Of a DNA stretch of 64,000 nucleotides, positions 9,037 through 17,982 are shown in pieces. Source of the DNA: DATGKG01 sp963851325 (GTDB taxonomy: Bacteria > Desulfobacterota > Binatia > Binatales > Binataceae); the NCBI GenBank assembly GCA_963851325.1, contig CAWKOR010000001.1, positions 2,604,001 to 2,668,000 of the forward strand. Reading direction: 5' to 3'. Position numbers and translations under genes: made by a program. The notes beneath the pieces were generated by a model. That model had not been told where the DNA came from and did no database searches. It worked only from the letters and a program-made list of their open reading frames with translations. Within the stretch, counting starts at the first letter, position 1, and each line of letters starts with the position of its first letter.

Positions 9037-9040
9037 CTGC

Positions 9041-9856
9041 TCATGACTTGTTGAAGATTCGCGCGTAGGTTTTCTGGGTGGCCGCAGCCTGATCCTGCGC
9101 CTTCTTTCGCTCCTCGGGCGTCGCCATTTCGGCGATCATCTTGCGCTCCAGCGCGAGTGCGTCCTTGAGCGGAAGTTCGATGCCGCGATTGATCAGCGCC
9201 TTGGCAGTCTTGAGCGCATACGCGGCGCGCTCGATATAGACGCCGGCGATTTTTTCACATTCGGGAATCAGCTCCGCGGCGGGAACCACCTTATTCACTA
9301 AACCGATCCGCAGCGCATCCTCGGCGGTGTAGGGCAGGCCGCTGAAGATCATTTCCTTGGCGATACCCGACCCGACCAGCCGGGGCAGACGCTGCGTTCC
9401 GCCGCCCGCAGGCAGCGCGCCGAAGCGAATTTCCGGAAGCCCGATCGTGGCAGTGTCGGCGATTACGCGAATATCGCAGGCCAGCGCGATCTCGCATCCG
9501 CCGCCCATCGCCGCGCCATTGATCGCCGCGATCACCGGCACCCGCGATTCTTCCAGCGCGCTGAACAGATCGCGCCGCGGCGAAACGAAATCCCCCCCGC
9601 CCTGGCGCTCGCCGCCGCTCTTCGCCGCCCGCGCACGCTCCGCGAAGTCGCGCAGATCGGCGCCGCCGCAGAAATGCTTTCCACCCGCCCCCGTCACGAT
9701 CACGACACGAAACCCCGGATCCTTCTCGACCTCCTCCATCGCGTTGACCACATCGATCATCAGCTGAAAACTGATCGTGTTGGCACGCTCGGGGCGGTTG
9801 AGGGTGAGATGACCGATACCGTCTTTGCGCTCGAGAATTATGGTTTCGTATTTCAC
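9041..9856 (-). CDS. Enoyl-CoA hydratase/isomerase family protein
   Basis: 271-aa crotonase. CoA oxyanion-hole segments HFCGGADL and AAMGGGCEIALACD are clear, and both catalytic glutamates are present (GGGCE and PEIRFGALPAGGGTQRL), so it should be an active hydratase. The start is a GTG (VKYETIILERK) with GAGGAAA overlapping the upstream SDR stop; further upstream codons belong to the SDR in another frame. It is the last gene of a four-gene operon with two CoA-transferases and an SDR, suggesting hydration of an unsaturated CoA thioester. Confidence 0.93.
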   Translation of the reverse strand: MKYETIILERKDGIGHLTLNRPERANTISFQLMIDVVNAMEEVEKDPGFRVVIVTGAGGKHFCGGADLRDFAERARAAKSGGERQGGGDFVSPRRDLFSALEESRVPVIAAINGAAMGGGCEIALACDIRVIADTATIGLPEIRFGALPAGGGTQRLPRLVGSGIAKEMIFSGLPYTAEDALRIGLVNKVVPAAELIPECEKIAGVYIERAAYALKTAKALINRGIELPLKDALALERKMIAEMATPEERKKAQDQAAATQKTYARIFNKS

Positions 9857-9866
9857 GTACTTTCCT

Positions 9867-10657
9867 CTACATCGAAAACGAGTAGCCGCCGTTGACCGGA
9901 TAGGTCTGGCCGGTGATCCATTCGGACGCATCCGAGCTGAGGAACAGGATCATGTTGGCCGCATCCTCAGGCTCACCCAGCCGCTTGATTTGATAGACCT
10001 TGAGAATCCGCTTGCGCGCCTCCGGATCTGCATCCGGGGCGCTATCGCGGGAGTCATGGTGGTGCCGAGGGCGACGCAGTTGGCGGTGATCGATTGCCGC
10101 CCGAGCTGTTTCGCGATCGCGCGCATAAAGCCCGCGGCGCCGGCTTTCGCAGCCGAGTAGATTTCCAATTGCGGCTCGCCGACCCGGCCCGCATCGGAAA
10201 TCACGGTGACCAGCTTGCCGTACTTCCTGGCGATCATCGAAGGCGCGGCGATGCGTACGCAGTTGATCACGCCGTACAAATTAGTGCCCATGAAGGCGTC
10301 CCAATCTTTCGGCTCCTGCTCCCAGAATGGCTTGCGCGCGACGCGGCTCGCATCGGGACCCGCGTTGCCCGCGTTGTTGACGAGGATATCGACGCCGCCG
10401 AACTTCGCTTTCGCCTTGTCGAACATCGCGCCGACGGAGGCAAAATCGGTCACGTCGCATTGCACCGGAAGCGCCTTGACCCCGAGCTTTTCGACTTCGG
10501 CTGCGACCGCTTCGGCGCGCTCCATCCGAAAATCATTGACCACTACGCCGCCGGCATTGTTTTCCGCAAAGCGCAGTGCGACCGAGCGGCCGACTCCCTG
10601 ACCCGCGCCGGTAACTAATCCGACGCGGCCTTTCAGATCGAGAATGTTGGTACCCAA
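9867..10657 (-). pseudogene. SDR family oxidoreductase, single-base frameshift
   Basis: Short-chain dehydrogenase with TGAGQGVG nucleotide-binding motif, NNAG and YSAAK catalytic motif. It starts at TTG (10657) after AAGGAGGAAAC. The first frame runs well to NCVALGTTMTPAIA and then becomes nonsense. The other frame continues as DPEARKRILKVYQIKRLGEP and ends WITGQTYPVNGGYSFSM at 9867, a standard SDR C-terminus. The frames differ as if one base were missing, most likely in the four-G run at 10036-10039. Would be 263 aa if repaired. It may be an assembly error or true inactivation. Expected role is 3-hydroxyacyl-CoA-type dehydrogenation between the transferases and the hydratase. Confidence 0.85.
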
Positions 10658-10675
10658 AGTTTCCTCCTTGCGATG

Positions 10676-11887
10676 TCAGGCGAGCACGCCGGCTTCGGTG
10701 AGCCGCGCAATCTCGTCCCTCGACAGATGACATACGGTCTCGAGAATTTCATTGGTGTGTTCGCCGATGCGCGGTCCGCGACGTGTTTCCGGCAGCGGCG
10801 TGCGTTGGAGCGAGCATCGCGGCCCTTCTATCTCGGCTTCGCCGAGGACTTCGTCGGCGAACTTTTTGAACTGTCCAAGATGAATCAGATCGGCGTCGCG
10901 ACCGAGGTCGACGCCGTGGCTTACGATATGCGCCGCTATTCCGTCGAATTGCAGGGCCTTCTCGATGTCTTCGGATTCCCTGGTTTGCGTCCATTGCGAG
11001 ATCGCGGCGTCGATCGCCTCGCGATTACGCAGCCGACCCAGCATCGTATCGAATCTCTGATCGAGAAGCGCGCCGCCCATGACGCTGCGCAGCTTCATCC
11101 ACTGCGGCGCTTCGCTCGCGCTGATCGCAATCCATCGATCGTCGCCCGCGCATCGATAGACGCCTTCGGGCGCGCGCAGCGGCGATCCCGCGACGCCGCG
11201 GCGTTCCGGAATTTTTCCGTTCGCGGCAAATTCGTAGTAGGCCGGCATCATGAACTGCACGCCCGCCTCGGCCTGCGCGACATCTATATAGCAACCCTCG
11301 CCGGTGCGCGTCCGCCGATGCAGTGCCGCCAAAATGCTGGGAACGATGAAGCGCGGCGCGACGCCATCGGTCCACGGACCGAACGGACCGCATGGTGGAC
11401 GGTCTGGCCAACCGAATTGATAAGTCGCGCCCGACATGGCGGCGCCCATCGTGCCGACTCCGCTGGTTCCTTTCGCATCGGGACCCGTCTGCCCGAGAAT
11501 CGCGGTCGACGCCATGATCAGCCGCGGATTGGCCTGGTTCAGTTCGCGATAGCCGAGCTGCAACTCGTCGAGCACGCCGGGTGTGAAGCTCTCGATCACG
11601 ACGTCGGCCCACTGCGCGAGCCGCAACACCAGGTCATGTCCTTGGGGTTTGCGAATATCGAGCGTGATGCATCGCTTGCCGGCGTTGAGATTGTGATAAC
11701 TCACCGAGCGCTCCGGACCATAGCGTCCGTCCTTGAACGGACCGAGCGTGCGCACCGGATCGATGCGGCGCGAGCTTTCAACCTTGATGACGTCGGCGCC
11801 CAGGTCCGCGAGATAGCGGCCACTCGCCGGACCGACCATGACCCAACTGAGATCGAGAACGTGAATTCCCTCGAGCGGCGCCGTCAT
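10676..11887 (-). CDS. CaiB/BaiF class III CoA-transferase, Asp-containing subunit
   Basis: 403-aa class III CoA-transferase. N-terminus GIHVLDLSWVMVGPASGRYL, ADLGADVIKVE and the GWADVVIESFTPG-like segment are family hallmarks. The Asp in FGPWTDGVAPRF sits where the nucleophilic aspartate (Asp169 of formyl-CoA transferase) is expected. It lies 8 bp downstream of a second, Asp-less family member, suggesting a hetero-oligomer like the SmtAB or BbsEF transferases. It would activate a carboxylic acid as its CoA thioester. Confidence 0.92.
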   Translation of the reverse strand: MTAPLEGIHVLDLSWVMVGPASGRYLADLGADVIKVESSRRIDPVRTLGPFKDGRYGPERSVSYHNLNAGKRCITLDIRKPQGHDLVLRLAQWADVVIESFTPGVLDELQLGYRELNQANPRLIMASTAILGQTGPDAKGTSGVGTMGAAMSGATYQFGWPDRPPCGPFGPWTDGVAPRFIVPSILAALHRRTRTGEGCYIDVAQAEAGVQFMMPAYYEFAANGKIPERRGVAGSPLRAPEGVYRCAGDDRWIAISASEAPQWMKLRSVMGGALLDQRFDTMLGRLRNREAIDAAISQWTQTRESEDIEKALQFDGIAAHIVSHGVDLGRDADLIHLGQFKKFADEVLGEAEIEGPRCSLQRTPLPETRRGPRIGEHTNEILETVCHLSRDEIARLTEAGVLA

Positions 11888-11895
11888 ATGATCTC

Positions 11896-13116
11896 CTAGA
11901 TAACTCCATGCGCGAACAGTGCCTGGATTTCGAGGCGCGTCAGGCCGAGGTCAGCTTCGAGAATCTCGACCGTATGCTCCGATAGCATCGGCGCGGGCCG
12001 CGCGGTTTCGATCGAGAAATTCGAGTACTGCGCGAAGCGAGACGGCGCCTCGATTTCGCGTCCAGCAGTGACCGCTACCGAAGTGAACAGTCCGCGCTCG
12101 CGATACTGCGCGGACTCGGCGACATCCTTCATGCTGAACACCGGCGAGGCGAGCAGTCCGAGCCTGCGCGCGGAGGCGCCGAACTCAGCTTTGGTCTTGT
12201 TTCGGGTGAGGGACTTCAAACCGTCGACCAGCGCGGCGAGATCGGCGGGCGATACTTTTTTCTGCGAGAGATCGCTGAAGAACGACGGCCAACTGATCTC
12301 CGCGATATTGCGCGCGAGGTGATTTTCATCCGCGGCCCACTTCGCCAGCCGCTGCGTCATCTGTCCGAACACCGGGCCGAAGGCGACGCTGATCATCACG
12401 AAGCCGTCGGCGCATTCATACATGCTGGGAACCTGCACCCCCGCGATCGTCATTGCTCCGTAGCTCCGCTTGATCTCCGGATTGCCGGAAGGCGGCGCGA
12501 GATGCTGGCTCATCGCGCTCATCATCGCGGCGATTCTCGCCGAAACATCGCCGCTTTGTCCCAGGCCATCGCGATCGCGCGCAGTAAGCGCGGCGAGCGC
12601 TGCGATAGCCGCATCCGAACCGGCTTCCATCATCGCCTGCGGTACCGGAAAAAAGAGCGGTGGTCGATCGGGATCGCCGGTGACGCCGGGCGCGCCGCTC
12701 CCCGCCATCACCGTAAGATCCGACGACGCGTATCTGCTCTTGGGGCCGGTAGGGCCGAACGGCGCGATGCGAATCCTGATGGTCCTTTCGGGAATCGTAA
12801 AAGTATCGAGCGGCGCGATTCCGTTGACCGCCGCATCAAACAACACGTCGAACTTCGGGAGCAGGCCGCCGAGCAGTTCGCGCGAATCCGCGCTCTGCAG
12901 ATCCAGTGTGATGCCGCGTTTGTTGCGATTGAGCGCATGCCAGGTGAGGCTCCGCTCGATTCCGGGAATCTCGTCCAGGAACGGCTCGATTCGGCGGCCA
13001 GCGGCTCCAGCGAGCGGCTCGACCACCACCACGTCGGCGCCGAACGCCGCGAGGACGTTTCCGGCTTGCATCGTATCGGGCGCGGAGATTTCGAGCACGC
13101 GAATGTCATTGAGCAT
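11896..13116 (-). CDS. CaiB/BaiF class III CoA-transferase, subunit lacking the nucleophilic Asp
   Basis: 406-aa class III CoA-transferase paralogue: IRVLEISAPDTMQAGNVLAAF, FGADVVVVEPLAG, NRNKRGITLDL. In the region aligned with the catalytic Asp the sequence reads PQAMMEAGSDAA, with no Asp at the nucleophile position, so this chain probably pairs with the active subunit at 10676-11887. It is the first gene of the minus operon, with its ATG at 13116 facing the divergent DUF35 gene. Confidence 0.9.
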   Translation of the reverse strand: MLNDIRVLEISAPDTMQAGNVLAAFGADVVVVEPLAGAAGRRIEPFLDEIPGIERSLTWHALNRNKRGITLDLQSADSRELLGGLLPKFDVLFDAAVNGIAPLDTFTIPERTIRIRIAPFGPTGPKSRYASSDLTVMAGSGAPGVTGDPDRPPLFFPVPQAMMEAGSDAAIAALAALTARDRDGLGQSGDVSARIAAMMSAMSQHLAPPSGNPEIKRSYGAMTIAGVQVPSMYECADGFVMISVAFGPVFGQMTQRLAKWAADENHLARNIAEISWPSFFSDLSQKKVSPADLAALVDGLKSLTRNKTKAEFGASARRLGLLASPVFSMKDVAESAQYRERGLFTSVAVTAGREIEAPSRFAQYSNFSIETARPAPMLSEHTVEILEADLGLTRLEIQALFAHGVI

Positions 13117-13213
13117 CGCGCCGCTCCGTCAGCATGCATCTGGTATCGGGCATCTTTGTTGACTAACAATTGCGTTACCCCACGCGGGAACTCAAGAGCG
13201 ACAGAGGTTAGTC
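13117..13213. promoter_or_regulatory. Divergent intergenic control region
   Basis: This 97-bp spacer is the only room for promoters of two opposite operons (CoA-transferases leftward, DUF35/thiolase rightward). It contains GTTGACTAAC around 13158-13167 and a TTGACT-like -35, but I cannot find a convincing -10 at the right distance. The arrangement suggests co-regulation; no regulator gene is nearby. Confidence 0.45.
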
Positions 13214-13639
13214 ATGCCCGATCAGATCCTGGCCCAGCCGGCGCTGTATAGCGCGGACGCAGCGCCGAAGCTCAACGGCGGCCGCTGCAGGAAGTGCGGC
13301 TACGTGTATTTTCCGCCACAGACTTATGGATGCGAAGTCTGCGGGGCGACCGGGGATCAGCTCGAGCCGGCGGCCCTCGCGGGTTCAGGCACGCTGCATT
13401 CATTTGCCACCGTCCATCTGCATCAGGATCGGAGCGGAAAGGGCCTGCAAGCGCCGTTCACCGTGGGGCTGATCGTCCTGGACGACGGCCCGGCGATTCG
13501 CGCGATTCTGAGCGCGCCCACCGATGCAGGCCTTCGCATCGGTGACCGGATGCACTCGATGCTCGTCGCGGCCGGAACCAACGACGAGGGAAAACAAATT
13601 GTAGAGCTTCGCTTTGCGAAGACGGAGGCGGTTCGATGA
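13214..13639 (+). CDS. DUF35 Zn-ribbon/OB-fold protein, partner of thiolase-like enzyme
   Basis: 141-aa protein with an N-terminal rubredoxin-like zinc ribbon (Cys25, Cys28, Cys40, Cys43) followed by an OB-fold (APFTVGLIVLDDGPAIRAIL). DUF35 proteins form complexes with thiolase-like enzymes, including the Ltp2-type retro-aldolases of steroid side-chain degradation. The stop overlaps the thiolase start (ATGA at 13636-13639), so translation is coupled. Confidence 0.9.
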   Translation: MPDQILAQPALYSADAAPKLNGGRCRKCGYVYFPPQTYGCEVCGATGDQLEPAALAGSGTLHSFATVHLHQDRSGKGLQAPFTVGLIVLDDGPAIRAILSAPTDAGLRIGDRMHSMLVAAGTNDEGKQIVELRFAKTEAVR

Positions 13640-14787
13640 AAAACACTATCCGCGAGATGCGGCCCGTATACGTGGTCGGAATCGGTCTGCACAGATACCA
13701 GTACATGAGCGAAACAACCTTCGTGACGCTCGGGCTGACCGCGGTACGCGAAGCATTGCACGATGCGAGAATCGAATACCGTGACGTCGAATCCGCTTAC
13801 ACCGGCACCGCCCTCATCGGAATGGCGGTGTCGCGTCCGATCCTTCGTCATCTTGGCGCGACCGGAATTCCGATGGCGCAAGTCGAAAACGCATCGGCCT
13901 CCGGCTCGACCGCTTTTCGCCACGCGTGTCTCGACGTCGCGAGTGGCATCAGCGACGTATCGCTCGCCATCGGGGTCGATAAACCGGCGCCGCTTGCAGC
14001 CGCGGCGAGCAAGGCCAACATCCGCGATCTGGTCGGTGCGCGCGTGGTGCCCTTCACGCATTTCGCACTGCTCGCAAATGAATACATGAATCGCTATGGC
14101 GTGAAGCCGGAACAGGTCGCGGCCGTGGCGGTCAAGAACAATCGCAACGGCGCACGTAACCCATACGCGCAGCGTCAGAAGGCAGTGACGCTCGAAGAAG
14201 TGATGGCGGGTTCGCCGATCTCCGGCAGCCTCACCAAGTTGCAGTGCTGTCCGGTCGGCGAGGGCGCCGCCGCGGTGATCGTCGCGTCGGAAGATGCGAT
14301 CGCGAAACTGGGCATCGAGCGATCGCGCGCGGTCAAAGTGATCGCGTCGGTGACGCGCACCGAGCACGTCTATCGCGGCGCAAAGAACTTCGACGCCGAA
14401 CTCACGCGCGAAACCGTCGCGCAAGCATACGAGGAAGCCGCAGTGGGACCGAAGGATCTCGACCTCATCGAACTGCACGATGCGTTCACGATCGAGGAGT
14501 TGCTCTATGTCGAAGCGATGGGACTGTGCGGCGAGGGTGAAGGCGCCGCGATGATCGGCAGCGGCGCGACCGATATCGGCGGCAAATGCGCGATCAGCGC
14601 GTCCGGCGGGCTACTCGCGATGGGGCATCCGATCGGGCCCACCGGCGCGGGTCAGATCGCCGAGATCACCCGCCAGCTCCGCGGCGAGGCCGGCGCCCGG
14701 CAGCAGCCCAACGCGCGGGTGGGTCTCGCGCACATGGTAGGAATCGGCGCGGTCTGCGTAGTGCACATCCTGCAAAAAGGCGCGTAA
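13636..14787 (+). CDS. Thiolase-like protein (SCP-x/Ltp2 type) with Ser at the nucleophile position
   Basis: 383-aa thiolase-fold protein. C-terminal motifs ELHDAF and SASGGLLAMGHPIGPTGAGQ are conserved, but the N-terminal motif reads NASASGS instead of NACASGS, so the acyl-accepting Cys is Ser87. With the overlapping DUF35 gene this points to a retro-aldolase acting on a beta-hydroxyacyl-CoA rather than a classical thiolase, by analogy with Ltp2-DUF35 complexes. The stop overlaps the next ATG (TAATG). Confidence 0.88.
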   Translation: MKNTIREMRPVYVVGIGLHRYQYMSETTFVTLGLTAVREALHDARIEYRDVESAYTGTALIGMAVSRPILRHLGATGIPMAQVENASASGSTAFRHACLDVASGISDVSLAIGVDKPAPLAAAASKANIRDLVGARVVPFTHFALLANEYMNRYGVKPEQVAAVAVKNNRNGARNPYAQRQKAVTLEEVMAGSPISGSLTKLQCCPVGEGAAAVIVASEDAIAKLGIERSRAVKVIASVTRTEHVYRGAKNFDAELTRETVAQAYEEAAVGPKDLDLIELHDAFTIEELLYVEAMGLCGEGEGAAMIGSGATDIGGKCAISASGGLLAMGHPIGPTGAGQIAEITRQLRGEAGARQQPNARVGLAHMVGIGAVCVVHILQKGA

Positions 14788-15767
14788 TGAAAAATCGCTT
14801 GCCGGACCGAATTTCGCGACGCCTGAGAATTCCGCTCATCGCGGCGCCGATGCTCGCGGTTTCGGGGCCTGACCTCGCCATCGCGGCATGCATCAATGGT
14901 GTGATCGGCGCGTTCCCGGTCGCCAATGCACGGACCATCGATACGCTCGAGACATGGCTGACGCGAATCGAGGCGGTGCTCGATAATGCGGCGCGGGAAA
15001 ATCCCGATCGGCCACCTGCGCCGTTCTGCCCCAATCTGATCATCAAGCGCGCGGAGATGAAGGCTGAACTCGCGTGCATGGTGCGCCACAAAATCGAAAT
15101 GGTGATCACCAGCGTCGGTTCGCCGACCGAGGCGATCGGCCCGCTGCACGACATTGGATGCACGGTATTCGCCGACGTAGCGACGATTCGCCATACCGAA
15201 AAAGCGATCGCCGCGGGCGTCGATGGATTGGTCCTGCTGACTGCGGGCGCGGGCGGCCAAACCGGATGGCTCAATCCGCTCGCCTTTGTGCGCGCTGCAC
15301 GCCAGATCTTCGACGGTCCAATTGTGCTCGCGGGCGGTATCTGCGATGGCGCGGCGTTGTGGGCGGCGCAGGTGCTTGGATGCGACCTCGCCTATATGGG
15401 AACGAAGTTCATCGCGACTGACGAGAGCATGGCGCCCGAGGCATACAAGCGGATGCTGGTCGAGTCAAATATGGACGATGTGATGCTGACCCAGGCCTTC
15501 ACCGGACTCGACACCAACATGCTCACTCCTTCGATGATCGCGGCGGGGCTGGATCCGAGGACGCTGCCGCCACGCGTGTCGATCGAAGAGGCAGCGCGCA
15601 ACTTCGGCAGCAAGGGCGGGATGGACGGCCCGCGGCGGTACCGCGACATCTGGAGCGCGGGTCATTCGGTGTCGGGCGTGACGCGGGTGCAAAGCGCGGC
15701 GGAACTCATTGAAGAGACAATTCGTGAGTATCACGCGGCGCGCAGTCATACTGCCGCGATGCTGTAA
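14787..15767 (+). CDS. Nitronate monooxygenase-family flavoprotein
   Basis: 326-aa FMN TIM-barrel protein starting at the ATG that overlaps the thiolase stop. It shows RIPLIAAPMLAVSGPDLAIA, LTAGAGGQTGWLNPLAFV, LAGGICDGAALWAAQVLGCD and YMGTKFIATDES. The usual GGHxG His is Gln here (GGQTG), which may alter base catalysis. It is last in the DUF35-thiolase operon and might act as a flavin-dependent acyl-CoA reductase or oxidase of the same pathway; true nitronate activity is not assured. Confidence 0.85.
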   Translation: MKNRLPDRISRRLRIPLIAAPMLAVSGPDLAIAACINGVIGAFPVANARTIDTLETWLTRIEAVLDNAARENPDRPPAPFCPNLIIKRAEMKAELACMVRHKIEMVITSVGSPTEAIGPLHDIGCTVFADVATIRHTEKAIAAGVDGLVLLTAGAGGQTGWLNPLAFVRAARQIFDGPIVLAGGICDGAALWAAQVLGCDLAYMGTKFIATDESMAPEAYKRMLVESNMDDVMLTQAFTGLDTNMLTPSMIAAGLDPRTLPPRVSIEEAARNFGSKGGMDGPRRYRDIWSAGHSVSGVTRVQSAAELIEETIREYHAARSHTAAML

Positions 15768-15773
15768 GGCGGG

Positions 15774-17663
15774 CTATTCCAGGTATTTGCCAAACTGATG
15801 CTGGATCGTCGCGCGCATCTGAGCCGCGAGGGCGGGACGCTTTGCAGCTAGATCCTCAGTCTCTTCGGGATCGCGGTCGATGTCGAAGAGCGTTCCGTGA
15901 TGACTGGGAAAGTACCAGACGTACTTGTAGTCGCCATGGGTCGCGGCCACCGCGCCAGTCGACGGCAACCTGGTAAATACGCTGGAGTACGAAAGCGCCG
16001 CAGCGAAGCTCGACTCGCCGACTGGTGCCTTCGAGCCGATCAACGACTGCCCCTCCATCCAATCCGGAATCTCAATTCCCACGAGCTGAAGGATCGTCGG
16101 AGCCAGGTCGGTAAGGTCGGCATCGCGAGAATCGGTCTCGCCTACGGTCTGCCCGGGGAGCGAGATCAACAATGGAATGTGCAGTTCAGGATAGTGGAGG
16201 TCGGGCGACGCGTGGGTGAAATAGTGGTGGAAGCTCTCTCCATGATCGGCCGTGACAACCAATACGATGTTGGAACCGTGCGGACTATGGGACAGCCAAT
16301 TGAGGAATTCGCCGAGCGCCGCGTCGACCTCGCTCACATATTCATCGTAGCGCAGCCGCAGCTCATCGACGGTGGTCTGTTGAGATGGCGAGTACAGTCC
16401 AGTGGCGGGTGAGGCTTGAAAACCACTCTGGGTAGTGAATTCACTGGATTCCAGGAACCTGCCGAGAAAAGGGGGGCGGACGATGTAGGGGAAGTGGGGC
16501 GGGAAAACATGAACCCACAGGAAGAACGGCGTAGGACTGTTTTCAATAAATTCCTGCGCCGAGTCGAATACGGCGCGCTCATTGACTACCGGACGCAGAT
16601 TAAAGCCGGGAATCATCCCGCCAAAAATATCGAGCAGGACGTAGGGGAACTTTTCATCCAGAAAGACATTCCCGAACAGCATGCTACGGCGCAGTTGCAG
16701 TAGAGATATGGCGGGGCGGAACCATGGGGACATCGGAGGCTCCGGCAGATACGTGAACGCGTTACCGATCCGCAAATGCAGCGGATGAGCGTAGGGATTG
16801 GTCACAATCGCCGCGGTGGTGAAGCCATGCTGCTTGAGCACTGACGGTAGATTCTTGTCGGCCAAGCGAGCAGGCAAATGACCACCCAATTGGAACACCC
16901 GATGCGAAAACGGATACATCCCGGTCAGCAGCGAGCAAACCGCGGTGGTGGTAAAGCTGCAGGTCGAGCTGAATCGGGTGAAGTTGTAACTCCGGTGCGA
17001 CAATCGATCGAGATTCGGCGTGGTGGGCAGCGGGTAGCCATAAAGGGAGGCGTCCTGCGCGGCGAACGCATCCATTGTGATGAGCACGATACTCGGCCGC
17101 GTGTCCTGAATGGTGACATCCGGCGGGGGATCTACCGGCATCGGATCGTAGGGGCGGAGGCTAATGCCGCTCAACAGCGGCGCGACAATCAGCAACGGAC
17201 TCAGTAACAGGAGAGGCTCAAGTTTGCGATTGAGACGATCGAGGAGCTCGAAAATTGGTTGCCATCCTATCTGAATGATCAGAATGGCTTCGACGGCGAG
17301 CGCCAACAGCTTGATGTATCCGGGCGTTGCTCCTATACCGAAAATCACTTTCTTCATCGGATGAGTCGCAAGGATCAGGCTGACGTCGAGAATTCCAATG
17401 GTCAGGATGCCTCCGCACAATTGATGCATCCTGCGGCTTGGCACTCGCAGCGAGCTGAGCAGCATCAAAGCTACGCATAGGACGGCTACTCCTGCCGCTT
17501 CCATCATCAACAGAAGGAGAAATCGGACCGACAACTCCTTCGCGATTTCCGGCCAGGTGAGAAACAGCACCCATGACATCGAGGAAGTCAGCGCCACCAG
17601 TGGACATATGAAGACCAGGGTTGGGACTGCGATCGAGCGAAACAGGCCGCGCCATCGTGTCAT
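15774..17663 (-). CDS. Membrane-anchored sulfatase-like (alkaline phosphatase superfamily) enzyme
   Basis: 629 aa. About five hydrophobic helices fill residues 10-170, then a periplasmic sulfatase/phosphotransferase domain: metal Asp198 (LITMDAF), nucleophile region CSFTTTAVCSLLTG and VTADHGESFHH with Asp473-His474. At the position of the sulfatase formylglycine Cys the residue is Thr238, as in phosphoglycerol and phosphoethanolamine transferases, so transfer chemistry on envelope glycans or lipids is likelier than sulfate hydrolysis. Its ATG overlaps the stop of the 79-aa gene upstream. Confidence 0.87.
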   Translation of the reverse strand: MTRWRGLFRSIAVPTLVFICPLVALTSSMSWVLFLTWPEIAKELSVRFLLLLMMEAAGVAVLCVALMLLSSLRVPSRRMHQLCGGILTIGILDVSLILATHPMKKVIFGIGATPGYIKLLALAVEAILIIQIGWQPIFELLDRLNRKLEPLLLLSPLLIVAPLLSGISLRPYDPMPVDPPPDVTIQDTRPSIVLITMDAFAAQDASLYGYPLPTTPNLDRLSHRSYNFTRFSSTCSFTTTAVCSLLTGMYPFSHRVFQLGGHLPARLADKNLPSVLKQHGFTTAAIVTNPYAHPLHLRIGNAFTYLPEPPMSPWFRPAISLLQLRRSMLFGNVFLDEKFPYVLLDIFGGMIPGFNLRPVVNERAVFDSAQEFIENSPTPFFLWVHVFPPHFPYIVRPPFLGRFLESSEFTTQSGFQASPATGLYSPSQQTTVDELRLRYDEYVSEVDAALGEFLNWLSHSPHGSNIVLVVTADHGESFHHYFTHASPDLHYPELHIPLLISLPGQTVGETDSRDADLTDLAPTILQLVGIEIPDWMEGQSLIGSKAPVGESSFAAALSYSSVFTRLPSTGAVAATHGDYKYVWYFPSHHGTLFDIDRDPEETEDLAAKRPALAAQMRATIQHQFGKYLE

Positions 17664-17899
17664 GACTTCAAGTCGGAGGCGGTCGACTCACTGGATCCGG
17701 GCTCCTGAGTCTCCCCTCGCTTGAAGAGGCCGACTACCTGCTTTCGAAAATAGATAAAGAGCGAGCCGGCGAGCGCGCCGAGCGGCGCCAGTAGCTGCAG
17801 AAGAAATCCGCCGGCGTTGGGGTCGATGTAGGCCTCGCAACGCGCTTGCAGCCCCAGCAGGAGAACCATTGCCATCAGTACAATTGTTGTTAGCTTCAT
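17660..17899 (-). CDS. Small exported/membrane protein preceding sulfatase-like gene
   Basis: 79 aa: N-terminal hydrophobic signal (KLTTIVLMAMVLLLGL), then AYIDPNAGGFLLQLLAPLG, one transmembrane helix ending IYFRKQV, and a polar tail. Small YIDPG-type proteins of this layout are frequently coded beside sulfatase/phosphatase-superfamily membrane enzymes; function unknown. The start at 17899 is the first Met before a signal-like stretch. ATGA overlap with the next gene implies translational coupling. Confidence 0.78.
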   Translation of the reverse strand: MKLTTIVLMAMVLLLGLQARCEAYIDPNAGGFLLQLLAPLGALAGSLFIYFRKQVVGLFKRGETQEPGSSESTASDLKS

Positions 17900-17982
17900 T
17901 TGACTACCTGTTACAGTAGTTCTTAACAAATGTAGTAAGTTGACGGAAATCGACCGCAGCTCGAGGCGGTTTGAGGAGACGG

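Noticed and set aside
10673..11899. 408-codon plus-strand open frame
   Set aside because: Shadow of the CoA-transferase on the minus strand.
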